Source: Verrucomicrobiota bacterium (GTDB lineage: Bacteria; Verrucomicrobiota; Verrucomicrobiia; Opitutales; UBA953). Taken from it: 64,000 nucleotides of DNA. Made by a program: the position numbers and the translations under genes. This document shows, piece after piece, positions 18,636 to 28,102 of this stretch. A model generated the notes under the pieces. The model searched no databases. It was given only the letters and a program-made list of their open reading frames with translations, and was not told the origin of the DNA. Numbering within the stretch: the first letter of the stretch is position 1; each line of letters opens with the position of its first letter. The stretch lies in NCBI GenBank assembly GCA_030830965.1, contig JAURLX010000019.1, forward strand, positions 62,001 through 126,000, in the 5' to 3' direction.

Positions 18636-20519
18636 TCAGTCGGTGCGCCAGCGGTCGTGCACCTCCGTGCGCGGCGGGCCGCGCCGGACGCCGGCGCGGT
18701 AGTCGCGGAGGTCCTTCTCGCGGGCGGCCTGGTCGATCCAGAGCAGGCCGAAGCTCGAGGGGTCTTCGGACGACCGCACGTCGAAGCCGGCGGGGAAGCG
18801 CACCCAGCTCCAGTGGGCGATGCGGTAGCCGGGCACCTTGTAGCCCGGGATGAAGTCGGCCTCGTCGTGGATGATGCGCTGCATCTGGTGCGCGAGGTCG
18901 ACCATCTCCTTCTCCTCGGTGGCGGCGCGGAAGCGGTCGATGAGCGTGTCGAGACTGGGATCGGCGACGCCGGTGATATTGTTGGTCTGGCGCTTCGGGA
19001 CACGGCGTCCGTCGGCCAGCCTTTCCAGCGCGTTGTCCGAATGGTGCGATTCCCAGAGGGCGGGGATCCGGCTCGAGACGGACCAGGCCCAGAAGCAGAT
19101 GTCATGGTTCTTCTCCATGACCTTACGGTACATCGTCGTGTGTTCGAGGGTCTCCGGACGGAACTCCACCCCGCACTTCCGGGCCGATTCGACCAGGGTC
19201 GCGAGGTACTTGCGCCGGTCGGAGAGATCGAAGGTCAGGCGGAAGGAGAGCCGCTGTCCGTCCTTGTCGGCGAGGATGCCGTCCGGTCCCTCGCGGTCGA
19301 AGCCGGCGCGCGCGAAGGCGGCCCGCGCCAGTTCGGGGCTGAACTGCCGGGCGCGGATCGACGGGTCGGTGAACTTGCCGAGTCCCTCGGAGAACTGGTT
19401 CAGCCGCTCGTAGTCGCCGCGGTAGAAGCCGTCGAGCACCCGCTGCCAGTCGGTGGCGTGCTGGAGGCCGACGCGGACGTCCCGGCGGTCGAGCGGCGGG
19501 TGCTGCGTGTTGAGGTAGAGGCCGTAGGGCGGCCGCGGGATGTCGTTGTAGAACTGCGCCTTCGTCAGGTAGCCGGCGAGGTAGGGCTGCTTCTCGTTGG
19601 TCCCGTACCAGTAGCGGGGCATGCCGATTGGCATGTAGTCGAGGTCGCCCGCCAGGAGGGTCTGATAGGCCCCGTCGATGTCCCGGATGACGGTGTAGTT
19701 CACCGCTTCCGGGTTGTAGCGGTTGCGGTAGAACCGCCGGCCGTCTCCCCACCAATTCGCGACCCGGGTCATCGTGACCGAGCTTTCACGCCGGAAGCCC
19801 TCGGGCCTCACCTCGTAGGCCCCGGTGGTCGGCTGGAAGCGGTCGTTGTATTTCTTTTCGTAGTCCGGACCGAAGTCGCGGAAGAAGCCCCGCGGGGTGG
19901 GCCTGAGCCCGCCGAGCCATTCGAGCTGGTAGGGTCGCCGCCTGGGAGCGTGGACGGCGATGGTATGGTCGTCGAATTTCGTGATGCCCGCGAACTCGCG
20001 TGTGTAGTAGTCGGCGTACCACTCGGCGTTGGCCCAGGGGGACCGGTGGAAGTAGAAGGTGAAGAGGAAGTCGTCGGCCGTGACGGGCTGGCCGTCGGTG
20101 AAGCGGGCGCCGGGATCGAGGCGGAAGTAGGCGGTCATCCCGTCCTGTGAGATCGCCCAGGAGAGGGCGACGCCGGGAATCGGCTCGTCGGTGTCGGGAT
20201 GAGAGGCGAGCAGGCCGACGTCGTTGTTGTCGTAGAGCTCGCCGCGGAAGCCGTTGTTCGCGTTGGGGCCGACGCGCCGTAGCGTCGGCGGCGTCGAAGT
20301 GGTGAAGAGCCGCAACGTGCCGCCGCGGACGGCGGCCGGATCCGCGAACTCCTTCTGCTCCGCGCCGTCCTTCCACTCCAGGTCCTTTGGAAGGTCGGCC
20401 GGGCTCGCGAACCGGAAGAACCCGGGGAGCGAGCGGTAGAAGGCCTCGGCCCTCTCGTCGCGGGGGACGTCGGCGGCCGCGCACGCGCAGCAGAGCAGGG
20501 TGGCGAGCAGGCGTGTCAT
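18636..20519 (-). CDS. Extracellular solute-binding protein of a peptide ABC transporter
   Basis: Periplasmic receptor of 627 residues from the ATG at 20519. A signal peptide (MTRLLATLLCCACAAA) is followed by the family-5 binding-protein fold: GGTLRLFTTSTPPTL, PIPGVALSWAISQDG, FRLDPGARFTDGQPVTADDFLFTF and, later, RRDVRVGLQHATDWQRV. Length and the early YRSLPGFFRF region resemble YejA-type proteins, which deliver peptides, but substrate cannot be read from sequence. The start overlaps the stop of the OppC-like permease (ATGA). The order permease-permease-receptor-ATPase-ATPase is unusual because the receptor is internal rather than first. Confidence 0.9.
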   Translation of the reverse strand: MTRLLATLLCCACAAADVPRDERAEAFYRSLPGFFRFASPADLPKDLEWKDGAEQKEFADPAAVRGGTLRLFTTSTPPTLRRVGPNANNGFRGELYDNNDVGLLASHPDTDEPIPGVALSWAISQDGMTAYFRLDPGARFTDGQPVTADDFLFTFYFHRSPWANAEWYADYYTREFAGITKFDDHTIAVHAPRRRPYQLEWLGGLRPTPRGFFRDFGPDYEKKYNDRFQPTTGAYEVRPEGFRRESSVTMTRVANWWGDGRRFYRNRYNPEAVNYTVIRDIDGAYQTLLAGDLDYMPIGMPRYWYGTNEKQPYLAGYLTKAQFYNDIPRPPYGLYLNTQHPPLDRRDVRVGLQHATDWQRVLDGFYRGDYERLNQFSEGLGKFTDPSIRARQFSPELARAAFARAGFDREGPDGILADKDGQRLSFRLTFDLSDRRKYLATLVESARKCGVEFRPETLEHTTMYRKVMEKNHDICFWAWSVSSRIPALWESHHSDNALERLADGRRVPKRQTNNITGVADPSLDTLIDRFRAATEEKEMVDLAHQMQRIIHDEADFIPGYKVPGYRIAHWSWVRFPAGFDVRSSEDPSSFGLLWIDQAAREKDLRDYRAGVRRGPPRTEVHDRWRTD

Positions 20520-21799
20520 CGGTTGCGCTTGAGGTCGAAGGCGTCCTGCAGCCCCTCGCCCACGGCGTTGATCAGCACCATGAGGCCGACCAGGCAGGCC
20601 ACGGTGGGGACGAGGATCCACCAGGCGGCCGGGTTCTCGTTGGCCTGCCGCAGGAGCTCGCCCCACGTCGGCTCGGTAGGGGGCAGGCCGAAGCCGAGGT
20701 AGTCGAGCGAGGAGAGGGAGAAGATCAGTCCGTGCAGGCTGAAGGGCACGGTGGTCAGTATCACCGTCGAGCAGTTGGGCAGCACGTGGCGCCAGATGAT
20801 GCGGAAGTGGCCCGCGCCGAGGGCGCGCGACGCGGTCACGTAGTCGCGCGCGGCGGCCTGGTAAGCCGAGGCGCGGAGCTGCTGCGCGAGCCCGATCCAG
20901 GAGAAGGCGACGAGCAGCAGGGAGAGCAGGGCGAGCGACGGTTCGAGCAGGCTGGCCAGGAAGATGATGGCGTAGAGGAAGGGCACGTTGGACCAGATCT
21001 CCATGACGCGCTGCAGCGCCATGTCGAAGCGGCCGCCGAAATAACCCATCGCGCCGCCCAGCAGGAGCCCGACGAGGTATACGGCGGGCAGGAAGACGAG
21101 CGCCGCGGCGAGCAGCAGCCGGAAGCCGCCGAAGAGCCGGGCCACCACGTCGTGCCCGGATTCGTCGGTGCCCAGCCAGTGGCCGTCCAGTCCGGGCGGA
21201 CAGGGCGAGGGCACGAGGGTGCGCACGTCGCCGGAGGGTTTCCAGTCGTCCGGGCCGCCCGACGTGGCCGAGACGAACTTGCCCTCGTTGAATTTCGCGC
21301 GGGCGACCGTCACGCCGTGGTCGAGCCTGCGCGCTTCGCCGTGCAGGCGGCCGTCCACCACGTACCAGGAACGGCTGCGCGAGCCGTCGTCGGCCAGCAC
21401 GAAGACACGTCCTTCGACGATCGGCCCGCGCGGATCATGCCAGCGGTCGTCCTTGGCGAAGGCGGGCGGCTGGACTTCGCAGACCTGTCCGGGCGCGAAC
21501 GGCACCAGGGGCATCAGCGCCCAGCCTCGCCCTTCCGCCCGCAGGCGCGCGTCGAGCAGACGGTAGTTCGGCTCCTGGCGGCCGGGCATCCCGAACGCCT
21601 CCGCTGGAATGAAGCCGCTCAGCGCCGGGAACCTCAGGCCCCGCTCGGTGCTCACCACCAGGGGGCGGTGGCCGACGAGGAGCGGCCCGAGTGCGGCGAG
21701 CAGGATGAGCGCGCCGAGCAGCAGGAAGGACCACCAGGCGGCGCGCGAGCCCCGGAAGCGCTCCAGGCGCCGTCGTGTCAGCGGGTCGACGAGGCTCAT
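20516..21799 (-). CDS. Peptide ABC transporter permease (OppC/YejE-like)
   Basis: Inner-membrane permease of 427 residues. After a first transmembrane helix (about residues 22-42, WWSFLLLGALILLAALGPLL) there is a long periplasmic insert of about 150 residues. The conserved permease core follows with five helices and the EAA loop (ASRALGAGHFRIIWRHVLPN). The C-terminal SSLDYLGFGLPPTEPTWGELL motif is characteristic of OppC/DppC/YejE. The insert makes it longer than most OppC (about 300) and longer than YejE (about 340). It overlaps its neighbours on both sides by ATGA junctions. Confidence 0.92.
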   Translation of the reverse strand: MSLVDPLTRRRLERFRGSRAAWWSFLLLGALILLAALGPLLVGHRPLVVSTERGLRFPALSGFIPAEAFGMPGRQEPNYRLLDARLRAEGRGWALMPLVPFAPGQVCEVQPPAFAKDDRWHDPRGPIVEGRVFVLADDGSRSRSWYVVDGRLHGEARRLDHGVTVARAKFNEGKFVSATSGGPDDWKPSGDVRTLVPSPCPPGLDGHWLGTDESGHDVVARLFGGFRLLLAAALVFLPAVYLVGLLLGGAMGYFGGRFDMALQRVMEIWSNVPFLYAIIFLASLLEPSLALLSLLLVAFSWIGLAQQLRASAYQAAARDYVTASRALGAGHFRIIWRHVLPNCSTVILTTVPFSLHGLIFSLSSLDYLGFGLPPTEPTWGELLRQANENPAAWWILVPTVACLVGLMVLINAVGEGLQDAFDLKRNR

Positions 21800-23049
21800 C
21801 GACGTCGGTCGAAGCGAATGCGCGGGTCGGCCGCGGCCACGCAGAGGTCGGAGACGATGTTGCCGATGAGCATCGCCAGGCTGGAGAGGGTGAGCAGACC
21901 GAGGAACACCGGGAAGTCCCGGTGCATGAGCGCGTCATATCCGAGCAGCCCGATGCCGGGGATGTTGAAGGTCACCTCGATCAGGAACGAGCCCGTGAGG
22001 AAGAAGCCGAGGTTGCCCCCCACGGTGGCGGCCAGCGGGATCAGGGAGTTCCGCAGGGCGTGCACGGCGACGGTGCGCCGCCAGGGGAGCCCTTTCGCGC
22101 GGGCGGTCCGCACGTAGTCGGCGGCGAGGTTGTCGAGCAGGCTGTTGCGGGTGAAGAGGGTGAGCGCGGTGAACGATCCGATGGTCATGCAGGCCAGCGG
22201 GAGCACGGTGTGGTCGAGCCGTCCCGCCCAGTCGAGGCGCTCCCAGTCGAAGCCCTTGCTGGGAAACCATCCCAGCCCGTAGGCCAGCTTGTTACGCAGG
22301 GCCACGGCGAGGGCGAGTCCCGGCACGGAGTAGAGGATGATGAGCGCGTAGGATGTGGCTCGATCGAAAGCCCCGTCCTTGCGGAGGGCCTTGGCCACGC
22401 CGAGCGGCAGCGACACGCCGTAGGCGATCGCGATGGAGAGGAGGCCGAACCACGCCGAGAGCGGGATGCGCGCGGCGATCTCCGCCCACACCGGGCGGTC
22501 GCTCACGGAGGAGTCCCCGAGCTCGAGCTGCAGCACGCCGCGATAAGCCCTGCGGCTGACGAGCACGCGCCTTTCCTTGGAAGGGTCGTCGGGCAGCGGG
22601 GCGTCCTCCGCCGTCCAGCCTTCGGCCGGGCCGCCTTCCTTCGTCGAGACCTTGAGCAAGGTCCCTTCGGCTCTGACCGAGAGCCTGCGCACGCCGTCGG
22701 CGGAGTCCGGATCCCTGACCTCGATCGTCGCGGAGCCGCTCTTCACGTCGAGCCGCGTGACGACCCAGTCCGCAGGCCCGGGCCAGACGCCGAGCCAGAT
22801 GGCGTAGGCCTCGACGAGCGGACGGTCGAAGCCGTATCGGCGACGGAGATTATCGAGCTCCTCCGGGGATGCCGGTCCGCTGGGCCTTGCCCCGAGGGCG
22901 CTGCGTTTCTGGTCGGCCTGCTGCCGTTCAGCCATGGCCCGCTCGATGGGTCCGCCCGGCACGAACCGCGTGAAGCAGAAAGTCACGAAGGTGATGCCCA
23001 CGAAGGTCAGTGGGACCAGCAGCAGACGTCGCAGGACGTAGTCGCGCAT
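21796..23049 (-). CDS. Peptide ABC transporter permease (OppB/YejB-like)
   Basis: Inner-membrane permease of 417 residues from the ATG at 23049, first gene of the transporter operon. The N-terminus MRDYVLRRLLLVPLTFVGIT with FTRFVPGGP is the classic OppB/DppB/YejB start. A periplasmic insert of about 170 residues separates helix 1 from the permease core, which contains YVRTARAKGLPWRRTVAVHALRNSLIP, the EAA loop. The C-terminal FNIPGIGLLGYDALMHRD element is also conserved. It diverges from the acyltransferase/ligase gene across a 90-base gap, which probably holds both promoters. The frame continues open upstream of 23049, but that part is antisense. Confidence 0.92.
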   Translation of the reverse strand: MRDYVLRRLLLVPLTFVGITFVTFCFTRFVPGGPIERAMAERQQADQKRSALGARPSGPASPEELDNLRRRYGFDRPLVEAYAIWLGVWPGPADWVVTRLDVKSGSATIEVRDPDSADGVRRLSVRAEGTLLKVSTKEGGPAEGWTAEDAPLPDDPSKERRVLVSRRAYRGVLQLELGDSSVSDRPVWAEIAARIPLSAWFGLLSIAIAYGVSLPLGVAKALRKDGAFDRATSYALIILYSVPGLALAVALRNKLAYGLGWFPSKGFDWERLDWAGRLDHTVLPLACMTIGSFTALTLFTRNSLLDNLAADYVRTARAKGLPWRRTVAVHALRNSLIPLAATVGGNLGFFLTGSFLIEVTFNIPGIGLLGYDALMHRDFPVFLGLLTLSSLAMLIGNIVSDLCVAAADPRIRFDRRR

Positions 23050-23139
23050 GGGGCCACGTGAAGGGCATCTCCACCCCGCGGTTTTTTCAACCTTTAAGGA
23101 CTCGCTTGCCCCGGCCGGGGGCGGGGGCATCGTGTCGTC

Positions 23140-25470
23140 GTGAACGCCCTCGACCTGCTCGGACGATGCCTGGCCGTGCTCGCCCTCTCGGCCGTCGGTC
23201 TGGTCCTGCTCACGCTGGCGGCGTTCCTCGTCCTGTTCCTCCTGCGGCTGCCCGGACGTCATCCGACCATGGGGCCCGGCTACTGCGCGGTGCGCACGCT
23301 CTGCTGGATGTTCACGAAGCTCTTCTACCGTCTGAAGGTGAAGGGCCTGGAGAACGTGCCCGCGGAGGGAGGGGCCCTGGTGGTGTGCAACCATGTGTCC
23401 TATGTCGACGTGGTCATCATCGGCGTCGCGCTCGACAGACCGGTCCGGTTCCTCTCGTGGGAGGGGTTCGAGCACATGCGCTCGATGCGGTGGATCATGC
23501 GCATGATGGGCACGATCCCTGTCGATGAGCGACGGGCCAAGGAGGCCGTGCAGCGCGCGGCGGACGCCCTCAGGGCCGGCGAGCTGGTTTGCATCTTCCC
23601 CGAGGGGCACGTCACCCGCAACGGTGGGGTGCAGGAGCTGCGGCGCGGGTTCGAGCTGATCGCACGACGCGCCGGCGCGCCCATCCTTCCCCTGGCGCTC
23701 GATGGACTGTGGGGCTCGATCTTCAGCTTCAGCGGAGGCAAGTTCTTCTGGAAGCGCCCCAGGCATTTCCCGCGCCCTGTCTCGCTGGTGGCGGGCCGAC
23801 CCTATCCCTGCGAGGAGCACGCCACCACCCGGTTGCGACTGCTCGAGCTGGCCTCCGACGCCTTCGCGATGCGCCCCTCGCTGGACGGCGGTCTCGTGCG
23901 CGAGGTGGTGCTCGGGCTCGCGCGCAGGGCGGGGCAGGTCGTGCTCGTCGACCGCACGGCCGGGCGCCGTGAGGTCAGCGGAGCCTTGCTGCTCGCGCTC
24001 GCCGCCGAGGTGGCCCGACATCTCCGTCGTGCGACGCAGGCCGGCCGGGTCGCGGTCGTGCTTCCTCCGGGGCTCGGCGCAGCCGCAGTCAATCTCGGCT
24101 GTCTCATGGCCGGCAAGGTCCCCGTGAACCTGAACTTCACGCTCGGCCGGGAGCAGGCGGCCTCCTGCCTTCGACGCGCCGGCGTCGACCTGCTCGTCAC
24201 GGCCGGGGCTTTCCGTTCGAAGGTGAGCGAGAAGGCCCCCGACTTCCCCTGGGGCGACAGGGTGTGCGACGTCGCCGAGCTCCTGGGCGCCGCCCCACGC
24301 TGGCGTCTCGCCCTAAGGATGGGCCTGCTGCGGCTGCTGCCCGCGGCCTGGACGTCCCTCCTCGTCGGCGCGTCCGTCGCGGGCGGCGACAGAGAGGCCG
24401 CGCTGCTCTTCACCAGCGGCAGTTCGGGCGAGCCCAAGGGCGTCGTGCTCACCCATCGCAACCTTCTGGCCAACCTGCGTCAGATCGAGGATGCGGACAT
24501 CCTGCCCGACGGCGCCGTGCTCCTCAGCAGCCTGCCGGTCTTCCACAGTTTCGGCTTCACCGTCGGCGTCTGGTACGCGCTTTCCCGTCAGGTTCGTCTC
24601 GTCACCCTGCCTTCGCCGCTCGACTCGGCCGCCGCTGTCCGCGCGATCCGCGAAGAGAAGGTCACGGTCGTCGTGGGGACGCCCACCTTCCTTCGCCCGT
24701 ACCTGAGGCGGGGGACGAAGGAGGATTTAGCCTCGCTGGAATGGGCCGTGGTCGGCGCCGAGAAGTGCCCGCAGGACCTCGTCGACGCCTTCCGCGACCA
24801 GTTCGACGTCCGCATGCTGGAGGGCTACGGCATCACCGAGACCAGCCCCGTCCTCTCCGTCAACGTTCCCGACCGGCCCGATCCCGACGCTCCCGGCGGC
24901 GTCTGGGTCGGCAACGTCACCGGGTCCGTCGGCCGCCCGGTGATGGGCGTGGCCGTGCGCATCGTCTCGCCCGAAGACGGGCGGGTCATGCCGCCCGGCG
25001 CAAGCGGGCTCCTGGAAGTCAAGGCGCCCAACGTCTTCGGCGGCTACCTTGGCGATGCCTCCCGCACGGCGGAGGCGCTCCGCGACGGCTGGTATCGCAC
25101 CGGCGACCTCGCCCGCATTGACGACGCCGGCTTCCTCCATCTGGCCGGCCGTCTGTCCCGCTTCTCCAAGATCGGCGGCGAGATGGTTCCGCACGGCACG
25201 GTCGAGGACGCGCTGCGCCGCGTCCTTCGTCCCGACGAATCCGCCGGCCCGGCCTTCGCCGTCTCGGCCTCTTCCGATCCCGTCAAGGGCGAGCAACTGG
25301 TCGTGCTGCACGCATGCGACATCGACGTCGACTTCGTGCGCGAAGCCCTCGTCAAGGAGGGCTTGGCCAATCTCTGGATCCCCCGCGTGTTCAAGAAAGT
25401 GCCGGCCGTGCCCGTATTGGGCACGGGCAAGCTGGATTTGAGCAGGATGAGGGCCCTGGCGCAGGACTGA
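23140..25470 (+). CDS. Acyltransferase / AMP-dependent acyl ligase fusion (Aas-like)
   Basis: Two-domain protein of 776 residues, starting at a GTG. After an N-terminal transmembrane helix (about 12-36) comes a PlsC-type glycerolipid acyltransferase domain with the HxxxxD motif NHVSYVD (His85, Asp90), FPEGHVTRNGG near residue 150 and a PILPLALDGLW strand. From about residue 260 there is an AMP-forming ligase with FTSGSSGEPKGVVLTHRN (about 423-440), GYGITETSPVLSVN (about 562) and RTGDLARID. The order matches Aas, which re-acylates lysophosphatidylethanolamine using acyl-ACP, so a lysophospholipid repair role is likely. The major-facilitator domain fused to some Aas homologues is absent. Confidence 0.88.
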   Translation: MNALDLLGRCLAVLALSAVGLVLLTLAAFLVLFLLRLPGRHPTMGPGYCAVRTLCWMFTKLFYRLKVKGLENVPAEGGALVVCNHVSYVDVVIIGVALDRPVRFLSWEGFEHMRSMRWIMRMMGTIPVDERRAKEAVQRAADALRAGELVCIFPEGHVTRNGGVQELRRGFELIARRAGAPILPLALDGLWGSIFSFSGGKFFWKRPRHFPRPVSLVAGRPYPCEEHATTRLRLLELASDAFAMRPSLDGGLVREVVLGLARRAGQVVLVDRTAGRREVSGALLLALAAEVARHLRRATQAGRVAVVLPPGLGAAAVNLGCLMAGKVPVNLNFTLGREQAASCLRRAGVDLLVTAGAFRSKVSEKAPDFPWGDRVCDVAELLGAAPRWRLALRMGLLRLLPAAWTSLLVGASVAGGDREAALLFTSGSSGEPKGVVLTHRNLLANLRQIEDADILPDGAVLLSSLPVFHSFGFTVGVWYALSRQVRLVTLPSPLDSAAAVRAIREEKVTVVVGTPTFLRPYLRRGTKEDLASLEWAVVGAEKCPQDLVDAFRDQFDVRMLEGYGITETSPVLSVNVPDRPDPDAPGGVWVGNVTGSVGRPVMGVAVRIVSPEDGRVMPPGASGLLEVKAPNVFGGYLGDASRTAEALRDGWYRTGDLARIDDAGFLHLAGRLSRFSKIGGEMVPHGTVEDALRRVLRPDESAGPAFAVSASSDPVKGEQLVVLHACDIDVDFVREALVKEGLANLWIPRVFKKVPAVPVLGTGKLDLSRMRALAQD

Positions 25471-25512
25471 TTCGTTTTGGCTCGCTTGCGGCTTACGCTC
25501 GGCTGTTTTTCG

Positions 25513-28059
25513 ATGCCGACCATGCCCAAGACGAAGAAGGCCGCGAAGAAGAGCTCCCGGGCGACCCGCCGCCGCCCGCGAAAGGCCCCGGCCCGCCAGG
25601 CCGCACACGCGCCGGCCTCCGCCGCCGCCGTGACGGCCTTCAAGGGCGCCATCCTCCGCCACCTCAAGAGCACGTTCGCACGCGACCCCGGCACCGCCAC
25701 GCGCAGCGACTGGTGGATGGCCACGTGCATGGCCGTGCGCGACCAGATTCTCGAGAACTACATCGACACCCAGGCGCGTCATGCCTCCCGCAATGTGCGC
25801 AGGGTCTACTACCTGTCCCTTGAGTACCTCATGGGGCGGGTGCTCACCAACAACCTCGTGAACGCCGGCCTGCGGGATGTCGCCGCGAGGGCGTTGGCCG
25901 CCCTCGGGCAGGACCTCGAGCAGGTCGCCGACGAGGAGGCCGACATGGGGCTGGGCAACGGCGGACTCGGCCGTCTCGCCGCCTGCTTCCTGGACTCGAT
26001 GGCCTCGCTAGACCTCCCGGCGATCGGCTACGGCATCCATTACGAGTTCGGCCTCTTCCGGCAGACCTTCGACGGGGGCCGGCAGGTCGAGGTGGCGGAC
26101 AACTGGCTCGCTTCCAACAACCCGTGGCTGATCCGCCGCCCCAACTTCCGCGTCACCGTGCCCCTCTACGGCAAGGTCGAGCATGGCGTCGACGACCGTG
26201 GCAACCATCGCGCCCTCCTCGTCGGCACGCGCGACCTGGTCGGCGTCCCTTGGGACATCCCGGTGGCCGGCTTCGGCGCCGGCACGGTGAACTTCCTCCG
26301 CCTCTGGGAGTCCAAGGCCGCGACCGAGTTCGACTTCCGCGCCTTCGACCGGGGCGGCTACGTCGAGGCCGTGCGCGACCGCACCTCCAGCGAGACCGTC
26401 TCCAAGGTGCTCTACCCCAACGACAGCACCGAGAGCGGCAAGGAGCTGCGCCTCGTCCAGCAGATCTTCTTCGTCTCCTGCTCCTTGCAGGACATCCTGC
26501 GTCGCCATCGTCGCTCCAATCCCGATTTCTCCAACCTGCCCGCCAAGGCTGCGGTGCAGCTCAACGACACCCATCCGGCCGTCGCCGTCGCCGAGCTCAT
26601 GCGCCTGCTGGTCGACGTCGAGCGTCTGGGCTGGGACGAGGCCTGGGGAATCTGCCGTCGGGTCTTTAGCTACACCAACCACACCCTCCTGCCCGAGGCC
26701 CTCGAGACCTGGTCGGTGCCGCTCTTCGAAAAAGTCCTGCCGCGCCACCTCGAGATCATCTACGAAGTCAACCGCCGTCACCTCGACGAGGTCGCCGCCC
26801 GCTGGCCCGGCGACGGGCTGGCGCTCTCCGAGCTCTCCATCATCGACGAAGGCCAGCCCAAGCGGGTGCGCATGGCGCACCTCGCCGTGGTCGGCTCCCA
26901 CAGGGTCAACGGCGTGGCCGAGCTGCACACCCGCCTCCTGCGCTCCACGCTCTTCCCCGGCTTCGATGCCCTCTGGCCGGACAGGTTCGTGAACGTGACC
27001 AACGGCGTCACGCCCCGCCGCTGGATGCGCGGCTGCAACCCCGGGCTTTCCGCGCTCTGTGACGAAGCGGTGGGTCCCGGCTGGGAGGCGGACCTCGGCC
27101 GGCTGGCGAAACTGGACGGCCTGGCGGACAGGCCGGCCTTCCAGGAGCGGTTCATGGCCGTCAAACGCGCCAACAAGCTCCGTCTCGTCGAGACCATCCG
27201 GTCCTGCGCCGGCGTCACGGTCTCGCCCGACGCGATGTTCGACGTCCAGATCAAGCGACTGCACGAATACAAGCGGCAGCACCTCAACCTGCTGCACATC
27301 CTGCACCTCTACCGCCGGATCCTCAACGACCCCTCGGCGGAGGTCACCCCGCGCGTCTGCATCTTCGGCGCCAAGGCTGCGCCGGGCTATGCGCTGGCCA
27401 AGGACATCATCCATGCGATCAATCGCGTCGCCGAGGTCGTCAACTCGGACCCGCGCGTGCGCGGCCTGCTGAAGATCGTCTTTCTGCCGGACTACCGCGT
27501 CTCTCTCGCCGAGCGCATCATACCGGCGGCCGACCTCTCCGAGCAGATCTCGACCGCCGGCAAGGAGGCCTCCGGCACGGGCAACATGAAGCTGGCCCTG
27601 AACGGCGCGGTGACGATCGGCACGCTCGACGGGGCCAACGTCGAGATCCGCGACGAGGTCGGCGACGACAACATCTTCATCTTCGGCCTGGAGGTCGATG
27701 GCGTGGCGGACCTGCGGGCCCGGGGCTACGACCCCGGCGCCGTCCTGGCCGGAGACCCCGAACTGGCTTCGCTTCTGGAGTGGCTCGAATCCGACACCTT
27801 CACGCCGGGCAGCCCCGGTCTGCTTTCACCGGTGGTCGATTCGCTCACCAAAGGGGGAGACCCCTTCCTCGTGCTCGCGGATTTCCGCAGCTACGTCGAG
27901 GCGCAGGGCAGGGCGGAGCGGGCGTTCGTGGACCGGCGCCGCTGGGCCGCCATGGCCATCCGCAATGTCGCGCGATGCGCCAAGTTCTCGTCCGACCGCT
28001 CGATCAGGGACTACGCCAGGCTCATCTGGAAGGTCCGTCCGGAGCCCGCCCGGGGCTGA
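25513..28059 (+). CDS. glgP: Glycogen/alpha-glucan phosphorylase
   Basis: PLP-dependent GT35 enzyme that releases glucose-1-phosphate from alpha-1,4-glucan ends. From the ATG at 25513 it has 848 residues; ATG at 25522 is a close alternative, and a TTG at 25477 would add 12 more. The core shows [49 protein letters not shown] and the cofactor-lysine block [16 protein letters not shown]. The first 35 or so residues are a Lys/Arg/Ala-rich tail ([20 protein letters not shown]) not seen in ordinary phosphorylases. It follows the Aas-like gene by about 40 bases on the same strand. Confidence 0.95.
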   Translation: MPTMPKTKKAAKKSSRATRRRPRKAPARQAAHAPASAAAVTAFKGAILRHLKSTFARDPGTATRSDWWMATCMAVRDQILENYIDTQARHASRNVRRVYYLSLEYLMGRVLTNNLVNAGLRDVAARALAALGQDLEQVADEEADMGLGNGGLGRLAACFLDSMASLDLPAIGYGIHYEFGLFRQTFDGGRQVEVADNWLASNNPWLIRRPNFRVTVPLYGKVEHGVDDRGNHRALLVGTRDLVGVPWDIPVAGFGAGTVNFLRLWESKAATEFDFRAFDRGGYVEAVRDRTSSETVSKVLYPNDSTESGKELRLVQQIFFVSCSLQDILRRHRRSNPDFSNLPAKAAVQLNDTHPAVAVAELMRLLVDVERLGWDEAWGICRRVFSYTNHTLLPEALETWSVPLFEKVLPRHLEIIYEVNRRHLDEVAARWPGDGLALSELSIIDEGQPKRVRMAHLAVVGSHRVNGVAELHTRLLRSTLFPGFDALWPDRFVNVTNGVTPRRWMRGCNPGLSALCDEAVGPGWEADLGRLAKLDGLADRPAFQERFMAVKRANKLRLVETIRSCAGVTVSPDAMFDVQIKRLHEYKRQHLNLLHILHLYRRILNDPSAEVTPRVCIFGAKAAPGYALAKDIIHAINRVAEVVNSDPRVRGLLKIVFLPDYRVSLAERIIPAADLSEQISTAGKEASGTGNMKLALNGAVTIGTLDGANVEIRDEVGDDNIFIFGLEVDGVADLRARGYDPGAVLAGDPELASLLEWLESDTFTPGSPGLLSPVVDSLTKGGDPFLVLADFRSYVEAQGRAERAFVDRRRWAAMAIRNVARCAKFSSDRSIRDYARLIWKVRPEPARG

Positions 28060-28102
28060 GGCGAGTGTTGTGGTCCGCCGGGAATTCTGCCAAAGTGTCC
28101 GG

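Noticed and set aside
21796-24021. A 741-residue reading of the permease gene starting at 24021
   Set aside because: The first 320 residues would be antisense to the acyltransferase gene; the ATG at 23049 starts the classic permease N-terminus.
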